A stretch of DNA of 29,502 nucleotides from Deltaproteobacteria bacterium (GCA_013202445.1 JABMRW010000043.1:1-29502); one strand, 5' to 3'; shown: positions 22,460 through 29,179, counted from the stretch's first letter. Notes: a model not told the origin generated them from the sequence alone. A program made the numbers and translations.

Positions 22460-23278
22460 TTATGTCTCCTGACCCAGATAAGCCTTGATAACCTCGGGGT
22501 TGGCCTTGATTTCGGCCGGGGTGCCTTCGGCAATCTTGCGTCCGAAATCAAGGACGATAATCCGGTCGGCAATGTCCATCACCACCCCCATGTCATGTTC
22601 GACCAGGATGATAGTTTTGATGCCGTCCCTGAGTACGGGGGTATTGGGGTAGGTATCCCCCTGGCCTTCAAAGACATCAATTATGAAGCGGGCGATGTCT
22701 TCCTTTTCCTCCAGGTTCATCCCGGCCATCGGCTCGTCGAGGAGCAGGACTTTCGGTTCCAGGGCCAGGGCTCTTCCCAGTTCCACCCTTTTTCGCAGAC
22801 CGTAGGGCAGAACACCCACTACCTTCTTTCTGATCGACTCTATCTCCAGAAAGTCGATAATCTCCTCTACCGTCCGGCGGTGCTCGATTTCTTCTTTGTG
22901 CGCCCAGCCAAAATACAGAGCGCTAGTGATAAAGTTTTGCTTCATTAGAACGTGTCGGGCGGCCATAAGGTTATCCTGGGTGGTGAGACCGGTGTACAGC
23001 TCGATGTTCTGGAAGGTGCGGGCGATGCCGAGTTTAGCCACCTTATCCGGTCGCATTCGGGTGATTTTTTGCCCGTTATAAGCTATCTTACCCTGTTGGG
23101 GTTTGTAGAAGCCGTTTATGCAGTTGAGTATGCAGGTCTTGCCGGCACCATTGGGCCCGATAATAGCCAGTATCTCTCCATCCCGTATATCCAGGCTCAC
23201 GTCGATAAGAGCTCTGACACCGCCAAAGCTGAGGGAGAGGTTTTCAATCCGTAATCTAACCTGCTGGTCAGTTGCCAC
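22460..23278 (-). CDS. livG: Branched-chain-type ABC transporter ATPase LivG
   Basis: The second ATP-binding subunit and first gene of the operon. Walker A is GPNGAGKTC, the signature region LPYGLRKRVELGRALALEPK is characteristic of LivG, Walker B is VLLLDEPMAGMNLEE, and the His switch lies in IILVEHDMGVVM. A short insert (GQGDTYPNTPVLRDGIK) lies between Walker B and the switch. The start is GTG with AGGAGG ten bases upstream. A leader of about 160 bases with a 21-codon reading frame precedes it. Confidence 0.92.
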   Translation of the reverse strand: MATDQQVRLRIENLSLSFGGVRALIDVSLDIRDGEILAIIGPNGAGKTCILNCINGFYKPQQGKIAYNGQKITRMRPDKVAKLGIARTFQNIELYTGLTTQDNLMAARHVLMKQNFITSALYFGWAHKEEIEHRRTVEEIIDFLEIESIRKKVVGVLPYGLRKRVELGRALALEPKVLLLDEPMAGMNLEEKEDIARFIIDVFEGQGDTYPNTPVLRDGIKTIILVEHDMGVVMDIADRIIVLDFGRKIAEGTPAEIKANPEVIKAYLGQET

Positions 23279-23322
23279 CTGTAACTAGCCTCCTGCTCAG
23301 TGCCGTGCTCGTTTCTTTTTAA

Positions 23323-23388
23323 TTACTTTCGTTCGTCATCCACAGCATCACAGTAAATTGCTTTGGCTGTTACCTGCCAGGCCGTCAA
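23323..23388 (-). CDS. Short reading frame in the livG leader, 21 aa
   Basis: TTG start with a perfect AGGAGG seven bases upstream, then TAWQVTAKAIYCDAVDDERK and a TAA stop. It lies between the liv promoter and livG. The core W-VTAKAIYCDAVDDE resembles, from memory, the start of small hypothetical proteins in Dehalococcoidia that continue further; if so, this is a shortened version. It may be a leader peptide or a remnant. Confidence 0.45.
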   Translation of the reverse strand: MTAWQVTAKAIYCDAVDDERK

Positions 23389-23447
23389 TAGCTGACCTCC
23401 TGAATTAAGTATGGTCTCTTGAAATAAGGTTACTATGACCCTATTCT

Positions 23448-23476
23448 ATATTAATAACACACATTCACAAAATCAA
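23448..23476 (-). promoter_or_regulatory. Probable promoter of the liv operon
   Basis: TTGATT and TAATAT on the minus strand, 17 bases apart. The -35 touches the inverted repeat at 23475-23493. It is divergent from the luxR promoter, and transcription would start about 160 bases before livG. Confidence 0.5.
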
Positions 23477-23493
23477 TACCCCGAAAGGGTATT
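23475..23493. promoter_or_regulatory. Operator-like inverted repeat between divergent promoters
   Basis: AATACCC and GGGTATT separated by CGAAA. It lies exactly between the -35 boxes of the liv operon (left) and the luxR gene (right), the best place for one regulator to control both. The LuxR-type protein next door is the obvious candidate; this is inference. Confidence 0.5.
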
Positions 23494-23522
23494 TTGACAA
23501 GAAAATGAGAAGGTGATATTGT
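23494..23522 (+). promoter_or_regulatory. Probable promoter of the luxR-type gene
   Basis: A consensus TTGACA is followed 17 bases later by TATTGT. The predicted start of transcription falls at or next to the ATG at 23530, so the mRNA may be nearly leaderless; the AAGGTGA before the ATG would then lie within the promoter. Confidence 0.45.
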
Positions 23523-23529
23523 ATCGCTT

Positions 23530-24690
23530 ATGAGTGTGTTGACTAATGCCGATCACCGCGATATTTTGAATCTGGCTTACCTTGCCAATTGTTGCGAAGG
23601 GCTGGAAAGCTTCGAGGACATTTTGTCGGTTCACCTGTCAAGAATCTTCCACGCTGAGTGCACGACTTTCCACGCTATTAAAAGATATGATTCATCGCGT
23701 GTAAAGATGGCTGAGACGAGGAGTTTTTATTTTGATGGGAATAGCCCCAAGGAAGAAGATAAACTTTATCCTAAATTATACGATGATTATTACTATAAGC
23801 GTTCTCCCTTGTTAACAGAGGCACTTTCCTCATCAAAAACCGTCTTTAAAACTGGGGACTCTATTTCCTTTCAAGACTGGGAGAGGTCTGATTTCTATAA
23901 TAATTTTATTCGCCCGCAGCATTTGTATAAGCAACTACTCCTGGCTTTACGCTGGAAAGACAATTTGATAGGTATGATTACGCTTTGGCGCTCCAAGAAA
24001 CAACCGGATTATGGCAAAAGGGACGTATTAAAATCTGAGATGCTTACACCGCATCTTGCCGTTGCTATGCGTAATATCGGTGTAATTTCAAAAATTTACC
24101 GTGGAAAAGAAAGGTTTATATCTACCGATGCTCTTGATACCGAGGGGCTGCTTCTATTAGATCAGAAGTTCAAGCCCATATATCTCAATGCTAAAGCAAA
24201 AGAGATTTGTCAATGTCTCTCTGGTGGTGCAGCAAATGGCGCATCAAATCTTGAAGGAGAGGATTTCCCCGTACCATCCTGTATTATTAATAACTGTTCC
24301 GAACTACTTCATTTACTTAAAGTAGCGGATGAGCCTGTTCTATTGCCCAAAGGAAGAGTAATGATTACCGAAAGTGGCGAGAAATTCCGCATTGAATGCT
24401 CATTGGTATGGAAAGCTGATCATACAAATTCAGTGCCCAATTTCATGGTATCGATGTATAACCTCACTGACGGCGGGGATGTAGTAACTATAACAAAAGC
24501 CAAATACCGTCTAAGTAAAAGAGAGTTAGAGATTATTAACTGTATTATCGCCGGCATGTCCTACAGTGAAATTGCGGACAAGCTTTACATTAGCAAACTG
24601 ACGGTACATACACATGTCAAGAACATCTATAGAAAGATACGAGCCAAGAGTAGGATTGAGCTAGACAGATTAATTCAGAGCTCAATATAA
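23530..24690 (+). CDS. LuxR-family transcriptional regulator with GAF/PAS-like sensor, 386 aa
   Basis: A DNA-binding regulator. The C-terminal HTH (about 328-385) is a typical LuxR/GerE domain: LSKRELEIINCIIAGMSYSEIADKLYISKLTVHTHVKNIYRKI. The first ~190 residues look GAF-like (FEDILSVHLSRIFHAECTTF, HLYKQLLLALRWKDNLIGMITLWR), and a middle part (about 200-315) is PAS-like (GLLLLDQKFKPIYLNAKAKEI). No phospho-acceptor receiver domain is present, so it probably senses a ligand directly. It is divergent from the liv operon and shares a hairpin operator with it, so control of that operon is likely. Base composition is visibly more A+T-rich than its neighbours (about 40% G+C in lines I counted against about 55-60%), a sign of recent transfer. 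Confidence 0.85.
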   Translation: MSVLTNADHRDILNLAYLANCCEGLESFEDILSVHLSRIFHAECTTFHAIKRYDSSRVKMAETRSFYFDGNSPKEEDKLYPKLYDDYYYKRSPLLTEALSSSKTVFKTGDSISFQDWERSDFYNNFIRPQHLYKQLLLALRWKDNLIGMITLWRSKKQPDYGKRDVLKSEMLTPHLAVAMRNIGVISKIYRGKERFISTDALDTEGLLLLDQKFKPIYLNAKAKEICQCLSGGAANGASNLEGEDFPVPSCIINNCSELLHLLKVADEPVLLPKGRVMITESGEKFRIECSLVWKADHTNSVPNFMVSMYNLTDGGDVVTITKAKYRLSKRELEIINCIIAGMSYSEIADKLYISKLTVHTHVKNIYRKIRAKSRIELDRLIQSSI

Positions 24691-24807
24691 CTGGTTAACC
24701 AGTTCTTCCAGGGGCACTTCAAACTGAATCTCAGCCCCTTGGGCGTTGAACCACTTTAGTGCCTCAGGATGCAGTCTCTTTTCATCCTCAGGTTTTAAAC
24801 CAAGCAT
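24682..24807 (-). CDS. Short or truncated reading frame, 41 aa
   Basis: From ATG this frame reads MLGLKPEDEKRLHPEALKWF then NAQGAEIQFEVPLEELVNQLY. The amphipathic, Glu/Leu-rich composition looks like a genuine protein C-terminus. The frame stays open upstream (CLGVKLAG..), directly into the tRNA fragment, which suggests that the front of a longer gene was replaced there. No ribosome binding site precedes the ATG. Its 3' end overlaps the luxR stop codon in convergent orientation. The family is not recognised. Confidence 0.4.
   Translation of the reverse strand: MLGLKPEDEKRLHPEALKWFNAQGAEIQFEVPLEELVNQLY
24689..24704. repeat. Perfect 16-base palindrome at the luxR 3' end
   Basis: AACTGGTTAACCAGTT is its own reverse complement and covers the luxR stop codon. 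It has no loop and no T-run, so it is a poor terminator; it could be a protein-binding or recombination site. Confidence 0.4.
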
Positions 24808-24837
24808 TCCAGCCAATTTGACCCCCAAACAAAGACA

Positions 24838-24875
24838 GCCAGCGGTCAGATTCGAACTGACGACCGGCGGTTTAC
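24838..24875 (-). pseudogene. 3' fragment of a tRNA gene
   Basis: On the minus strand a perfect T-arm is present (GTCAG TTCGAAT CTGAC), preceded by ACCGCC and a short variable region and followed by a seven-base acceptor half (CGCTGGC). The matching 5' acceptor half (GCCAGCG) and the D-arm are absent upstream, so this is not an intact tRNA. tRNA 3' ends are common attachment sites for integrative elements, which makes this a likely att-site scar. Confidence 0.6.
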
Positions 24876-24899
24876 GAATTCTAAGCCTGATGTCCCACC

Positions 24900-25080
24900 T
24901 AGTGACACCAAAAAAATGGGGTGGGGTCTGCAGAGTCTTAAAGGGGTGCTAACCCCTGTAGGGTGGGAGGGTATGGGAAGAAAGAGAACTGTTAAAAACA
25001 GGGGGTGGGGTAAGAAAGGGCTTTAGCCCTTTTACATTAAGGGTGGCGGGTGGGAAAAGATATAAAACGGGGGAGGGGAA
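24900..25080. repeat. Intergenic gap with G-rich dispersed repeats
   Basis: No gene is visible. The stretch contains a small hairpin (AGGGGTGCTAACCCCT), the four-run G-quadruplex motif GGGTGGGAGGGTATGGG (24961-24977), the AGAGAACTGTTAAAAACAGG box and the GGGCTTTAGCCC hairpin. The order of elements is the same as in the gap at 9900-10220. Confidence 0.75.
24983..25056 (+). repeat. Dispersed repeat core (type 1), copy B
   Basis: Nearly identical to copy A at 10148-10220, one base longer. It lies immediately downstream (on the minus-strand reading) of the nrdR-nrdJ-DUF3467 operon, as copy A lies just before the asnB-like gene end. Confidence 0.85.
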
Positions 25081-25092
25081 CAAATATCTCCC

Positions 25093-25398
25093 TTACTGGG
25101 CTGGCGGGGGATGAAAGCCCATGTGCGGTTTCGGGGGCTCGGAGGCTTCGGTCACCTTGCCGAACTTGGACTCGTATTTTTCCAGGTTGGCCTTAAGCGC
25201 CGAAAGCATTCTTTTGGTGTGCCCCGGGCTGATAATAACCCGTGCCGTCACCGAGCCGGCAGGAGGCACAATCATCATGAAATCCAGGATAAACTCTTCT
25301 CTGGTATGGGTAATGACCATGTTATTAGAATACGCGCCGCCCCTGAGCTTTTCCGGAAAGGTAACCTTTACTTCCTGCTGAGCCGGTTTTTCAGCCAT
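25093..25398 (-). CDS. DUF3467 family protein, 101 aa
   Basis: A small protein of the DUF3467 type: VTFPEKLRGGAYSNNMVITHTREEF, LDFMMIVPPAGSVTARVIISPGHTKRMLSALKANLEKYESKFG, and a Pro-rich tail. The family's function is not established. The start at MAEKPAQQ is chosen because GGGGAGGAG stands right before it; a longer in-frame reading into nrdJ has Arg/Pro-rich shadow sequence and is rejected. It follows nrdJ by 37 bases on the same strand and so is probably co-transcribed with nrdR-nrdJ. Confidence 0.8.
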   Translation of the reverse strand: MAEKPAQQEVKVTFPEKLRGGAYSNNMVITHTREEFILDFMMIVPPAGSVTARVIISPGHTKRMLSALKANLEKYESKFGKVTEASEPPKPHMGFHPPPAQ

Positions 25399-25435
25399 TT
25401 TTCTCCTCCCCGCCGTCTTTAGTTTTCTAGCTTTT

Positions 25436-28033
25436 TCAGCACTTGGTATACCCGCAGGACGGGCAGATAAAGCACCCCTCCTGATAGACCAGCAGGTTGC
25501 CGCAGTCGGGGCACTGACCGGCCAGGTTCTTTTGCGGGTGGTTATTATCCGGCGGGGCATGTTCCTCTGCCTGGGGTGGGGCGACTTCACCGCTGACGTG
25601 CTTTTCCAGCACGCTGGAAATGGCATCGGCGCAGGAGAGTACTGACTTGCCCTTCTCCCAGGCGATGGAGGGGCAGCGGATGCCCCGCAGCTGCTTCAGC
25701 ACCGAGGCCACGTCTATCCCGGAACGGAGCGCCAGGGTTATCAGGCGGCAGGTAGCTTCAAGCTGGGCGGAGGCGCAGCCGCCGGATTTGCCCAGGGTGG
25801 CGAAGACCTCAAAGATACCCTTGTCATCATAGGCCACCGTGATATAGAGCGAACCGCAGCCGGTGTTAACCTTGGTAATCGTCCCTTTGGTTTCGGTGGG
25901 TCTTTTCCGCGGCGTTAGTGTCGTGGTTTCTGCCTCAGCCTTCTCCTCCCCGCCGGTGACCAGCACCTGGGCGTCGCGGCTCCGGTCGCGGTAGATGGTT
26001 ATCCCTTTAAGCCCCGACTCGTAGGCCATCATATAGACCTTGGTTATGTCCTCCCTGGTGGCCTCCCTGGGGAAGTTGACCGTCTTGGAGACGGCGTTGT
26101 CGGTGGACTGCTGGAAGGCGGCCTGTATCCGGACGTGCCACTCCGGGGTTATCTCGTGGGCGGTAACGAATAGCTGCTTGATATTTTCCGGGATGCCTTC
26201 TATATCGTGGAGCTTGGTGCCCGATGCCAGCCGTTTCATAAGCTCCTCGGAGTAGAAGCCCCCGTCCCGGGCTACTTTCTCAAAGTAGGTGTTGCCCTCG
26301 ACCAGCTGGGCGCCGTCAAGGATATTGCGGGTATAGCTCAGGGCGAAGAGGGGCTCGATGCCGCTGGAGCAGCCGGAGATTATGCTTAAGGTGCCGGTGG
26401 GGGCGATGGTGGTGCAGGAGGCGTTGCGCATATTAGGGCCGCCGGGTACATCGTAGATGCTTTCGGCAAAGGCGGGAAAGCCACCCCGTTCTTTAGCCAG
26501 CTCCGCCGAGGCTTTACCCGCCTCATCGTGGATGAAGCGCATGACCTCGGAGCCGATTTTTAGCGCCTCCTCCGAGTTATAGGGGACACCCAGCCTGATG
26601 AGCATATCGGCAAAGCCCATTACCCCCAGCCCTATCTTTCTTGATTTCTTGGTCATCTCCGCTATCTGGTCCAGGGGGAATTTATTGACATCAATGACAT
26701 TATCCAGGAATCTGACCGCCGCCCTGACCGTCTCCGCCAGCCTGGGATAGTCAATCTCAGCCGTGCCGTCGGTGTTTTTAAGCATACGGGCCAGGTTGAT
26801 GGAGCCCAGATTGCAGGACTCGTAGGGGAGCAGGGGCTGCTCGCCGCAGGGGTTAGTGGACTCAATCCTGCCCAGCCTGGGGGTGGGGTTGTCCTTGTTT
26901 ATGCGGTCGATAAAGACGATGCCGGGGTCGCCGGTCTTCCAGGCCATATCCACAATTTTATCAAAGACCTCTTTGGCGTTGAGCTTTTTCTCCACCTTCT
27001 TGGTGCGGGGATTAATCAGGTCGTAGTCCGTGCCCGCTCTTACCGCCTCCATGAACTCGGTGGTTACCGCCACCGAGATATTAAAATTGGTCAGCTTTCT
27101 GGGGTCTTCCTTGGCGGTGATGAACCTCATGATATCGGGGTGGTCAACGCTTAAGATACCCATATTTGCCCCCCGCCGCGTTCCCCCCTGCTTGGTGACG
27201 TCGGTGGTGGTGTCGAACACCTCCATAAAGGAGACCGGACCGCTGGCTACCCCCGAGGTGGACTTGACATAATCGCCCTCCGGCCTTAAATGGCTGAAGG
27301 AGAAGCCGGTGCCTCCGCCGCTCTTGTGGATGAGGGCGGTGTACTTTACCGCGTCGAAGATGGACTCCATGGAGTCCCCGACGGGAATGACAAAACAGGC
27401 CGATAGCTGCCCCAGCTCCCGCCCGGCGTTCATCAGGGTAGGGGAGTTGGGCAGGAACTCCAGGTTAGCCATCAGCCGGTAGAACTCCTCTTCTATCGCC
27501 CCGACATCCGCCTGGGGGTTATAGATAAGCTCGGCGGCGGCGATAGCGTGAGCCACCCGGCGGAACATCTCCTCCGGTGTCTCGGTAACCTGCCCCTGCT
27601 TATCTTTCTTCAGGTACCTTTTTTCCAGAACACGGAGAGCATTTTCGCTGAGATTAATACCCGATGAGGGCTTTACTTCGAGTCCGATGGTGGCAGTTGA
27701 TTCCATCATCTCGGGTTTGACCTCCTCTCGTTGGGCTGGTTTTTCGGCCTCTAAGATTTCCATGACCATAGCCTGGATTTCGGTATCGGTGGGCAGGGGC
27801 TTGGTCCGGCGGGGTTTAATCACCAGCTCTTCCATCCCCGGGAAGGGCTGTTCCACCAGTTCCACGACCGCCGGCAGCGGTTGCTGTTCCAGGCGCGCAA
27901 TCACCCGGGCGGCCAGCTTTTCCACCTGCTTTCTATCCGACATGCCTATGGACTCGGCGATGGCGAAAATAGAGCGGGCAATGCGGCTGTGGTTTACCTC
28001 GGCCTTGTTGGCCGGTTGATTATTAGGGCTCAT
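25436..28033 (-). CDS. nrdJ: Class II (adenosylcobalamin-dependent) ribonucleotide reductase, 865 aa
   Basis: Reduces ribonucleotides to deoxyribonucleotides using adenosylcobalamin instead of oxygen or an iron centre, which suits an anaerobe. The core begins near residue 124 (SSGINLSENALRVLEKRYL). Catalytic features are SACFV (Cys213), NPCGEQPLLPYESCNLGS (Cys396, Glu398) and the ASCTTIAPTGTLSIISGCSSGIEP loop. The C-terminal part has a TSCPD-type domain (GKSGGCASAQLEATCRLITLALRSG, about 745-800) and ends in a zinc-ribbon (CPDCG..CPSCGYTKC) that should carry the re-reducing cysteines. The first ~120 residues, with SRIARSIFAIAESIGMSDRKQVEKLA, are an extra N-terminal region without a recognised ATP-cone. 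It overlaps the nrdR stop by four bases (ATGA). Confidence 0.95.
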   Translation of the reverse strand: MSPNNQPANKAEVNHSRIARSIFAIAESIGMSDRKQVEKLAARVIARLEQQPLPAVVELVEQPFPGMEELVIKPRRTKPLPTDTEIQAMVMEILEAEKPAQREEVKPEMMESTATIGLEVKPSSGINLSENALRVLEKRYLKKDKQGQVTETPEEMFRRVAHAIAAAELIYNPQADVGAIEEEFYRLMANLEFLPNSPTLMNAGRELGQLSACFVIPVGDSMESIFDAVKYTALIHKSGGGTGFSFSHLRPEGDYVKSTSGVASGPVSFMEVFDTTTDVTKQGGTRRGANMGILSVDHPDIMRFITAKEDPRKLTNFNISVAVTTEFMEAVRAGTDYDLINPRTKKVEKKLNAKEVFDKIVDMAWKTGDPGIVFIDRINKDNPTPRLGRIESTNPCGEQPLLPYESCNLGSINLARMLKNTDGTAEIDYPRLAETVRAAVRFLDNVIDVNKFPLDQIAEMTKKSRKIGLGVMGFADMLIRLGVPYNSEEALKIGSEVMRFIHDEAGKASAELAKERGGFPAFAESIYDVPGGPNMRNASCTTIAPTGTLSIISGCSSGIEPLFALSYTRNILDGAQLVEGNTYFEKVARDGGFYSEELMKRLASGTKLHDIEGIPENIKQLFVTAHEITPEWHVRIQAAFQQSTDNAVSKTVNFPREATREDITKVYMMAYESGLKGITIYRDRSRDAQVLVTGGEEKAEAETTTLTPRKRPTETKGTITKVNTGCGSLYITVAYDDKGIFEVFATLGKSGGCASAQLEATCRLITLALRSGIDVASVLKQLRGIRCPSIAWEKGKSVLSCADAISSVLEKHVSGEVAPPQAEEHAPPDNNHPQKNLAGQCPDCGNLLVYQEGCFICPSCGYTKC

Positions 28034-28569
28034 GTCCGCCTTCTCCTTCGGCTCCTGGCTGCGGCAGCTAACTCCTCGTCGGGCAGCAGGGGTAGCTGGC
28101 CGGGTGGGGGAGAGGTTTCGGTTCCTGCATCTAGCAGGGTATCTATCTCCCGTTTCAGGGTGGTGATATCGGTAAAGTCCCGGTAGACGCTGGCGAAACG
28201 GATGTAGGCGATGTGGTCCAGGCCCTTTAGCCGCCCCATCACCATGTCCCCGACGGCGGTAGCGGGCACTTCCGCCTTGCCCTGGCGGTAAAGTTCGGCT
28301 TCAATATCATCAGCCATCTTATCCACGGTGCCAGTGGGGAGGGGGCGCTTTTCACAGGCCTTGCGGATGCCGGTTAGCAGCTTGGCGCTGTCAAATTCCT
28401 CTCTGCGGCCGTCCTTTTTAATGACGAAGAGACTGCCGGGGTGCAGTCTTTCGTAGGTGGTAAAGCGGGCGCCGCATTTAAGACACTGGCGCCGGCGGCG
28501 TATCCCATCGCCGGCGTCACGGGAATCGATTACCTTGCAGTCGTTATAATCACAGTAAGGACAGTTCAT
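28030..28569 (-). CDS. nrdR: Transcriptional repressor NrdR, 179 aa
   Basis: The nucleotide-sensing repressor of ribonucleotide reductase genes. The N-terminal zinc ribbon uses Cys3, Cys6, Cys29 and Cys32 (MNCPYCDYNDCKVIDSR..RRRRQCLKCGARFTTYE), and an ATP-cone follows (about 47-137: VIKKDGRREEFDSAKLLTGIRKACEKRP to IRFASVYRDFTD). A Pro-rich, very basic tail (RSRRRRRT) of about 25 residues goes beyond the usual ~150-160 aa length. Its own promoter carries NrdR boxes, so it represses itself together with nrdJ. No clear ribosome binding site precedes the ATG. Confidence 0.96.
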   Translation of the reverse strand: MNCPYCDYNDCKVIDSRDAGDGIRRRRQCLKCGARFTTYERLHPGSLFVIKKDGRREEFDSAKLLTGIRKACEKRPLPTGTVDKMADDIEAELYRQGKAEVPATAVGDMVMGRLKGLDHIAYIRFASVYRDFTDITTLKREIDTLLDAGTETSPPPGQLPLLPDEELAAAARSRRRRRT

Positions 28570-28575
28570 GGCAAA

Positions 28576-28592
28576 TACTACATTATGTTGTG
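28576..28592 (-). promoter_or_regulatory. Second, weaker NrdR box
   Basis: An imperfect palindrome centred on ACATTATGT, about 32 bases (three helical turns) from the perfect box. NrdR boxes normally come in pairs at this spacing. It ends a few bases before the nrdR ATG. Confidence 0.5.
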
Positions 28593-28602
28593 GGTAAGAA
28601 TA

Positions 28603-28631
28603 AAACTAACACAATATATAGTGTTTGTCAA
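28603..28631 (-). promoter_or_regulatory. nrdR-nrdJ promoter
   Basis: A perfect -35 (TTGACA, 28626-28631) is followed after 17 bases by TAGTTT (28603-28608) as the -10. The spacer is almost entirely filled by the NrdR box, so bound NrdR must block RNA polymerase. Confidence 0.6.
28609..28624. promoter_or_regulatory. NrdR box, full consensus match
   Basis: ACACAATATATAGTGT agrees at every position with the known NrdR-box consensus ACACWATATATWGTGT. It lies 40 bases upstream of nrdR. Confidence 0.9.
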
Positions 28632-28714
28632 TGGTTTTTTAGGGTATTTTTCAAGAGTTTTTGGGGTAGAAAAAAGTGGAAGGGGAACTTCACCCTCCCT
28701 CCCTTGAAGGGGAT

Positions 28715-28800
28715 GAAATATAGGGTGTCTAAGAGGGGCGAAGCCCCTCTTCAGAAAAAATCCTCCCCCTCTCCAAGAGTGGAGAGGGGGAACTGGTAAT
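28715..28800. repeat. Hairpin-containing repeat unit (type 2), copy 2
   Basis: GGGTGTCTAAGAGGGG, loop CGAAG and CCCCTCTT, an A-run, then a second inverted repeat (CCCCCTCTCC..GGAGAGGGGG). Same layout as 5835-5920. Its hairpin forms the last codons of the reading frame at 28729-29103. Confidence 0.65.
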
Positions 28801-29103
28801 AGGCGCAGTTGCGGTTTCCTCTCTATTAATTGATTTTTCCAAAACCTGCGTCGGTATGGTCCCTTTAATTTCGGCACGCTCCGGGAAAACAAGCACTTTA
28901 ATGTTGAATAGCTGCAATATGGCTCTCATGTTTTTCTTGATGTGTTCTTTCTGCTGTTGTGAGTCCTTACATTCCCGCCAGGCGTTGAAGCCGGTAGGGA
29001 TGTATTCGTTGCCTATCTCACCGAAGATACCGAACTCGCTGACGCTGAGTACGCCCTGACTTAAGATATCCCTGACCATGGCGATGCAGCCTAACATTGA
29101 CAA
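28729..29103 (-). pseudogene. Probable recombinase C-terminal remnant fused to a repeat, 124 codons
   Basis: An open frame with no ribosome binding site and a TTG start. The middle part, MRAILQLFNIKVLVFPERAE then IKGTIPTQVLE, resembles the very C-terminus of large serine recombinases; this is from memory and tentative. The last ~25 codons (SSPSPLLERGRIFSEEGL..) are translated from the dispersed repeat at 28715-28800 and are not natural protein sequence. The front part (MVRDILSQGVLSVSEFGIFG) is not recognised. I infer a decayed or repeat-truncated gene. Confidence 0.4.
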
Positions 29104-29127
29104 ACTGGATTCTGGGGAGGCTATAAT
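29097..29127 (+). promoter_or_regulatory. Promoter of the NfeD-like gene
   Basis: Consensus TTGACA and consensus TATAAT, with a somewhat long 19-base spacer. It lies about 50 bases before the ATG at 29180. Confidence 0.55.
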
Positions 29128-29179
29128 TAAAGACAGCCTCAGGAAATTGATTCCTCATAGCGGTGTAGGATTACTTTGG

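Noticed and set aside
24838..24920. A complete tRNA gene
   Set aside because: Only the T-arm and 3' acceptor half can be formed; no matching 5' acceptor half or D-arm lies within tRNA length.
24746..24952. 68-codon plus-strand frame containing VRFELTTGGLRI
   Set aside because: This peptide comes from the reverse strand of a tRNA T-arm, a common source of false genes. The underlying tRNA fragment is reported instead.
25399..25626. Longer start for the DUF3467 protein
   Set aside because: The extension overlaps nrdJ and reads as an Arg/Pro-rich shadow; the ATG at 25398 has a strong ribosome binding site.
28578..28892. 104-codon minus-strand frame upstream of nrdR
   Set aside because: It crosses the nrdR promoter and a dispersed repeat, and its composition looks like translated repeat.
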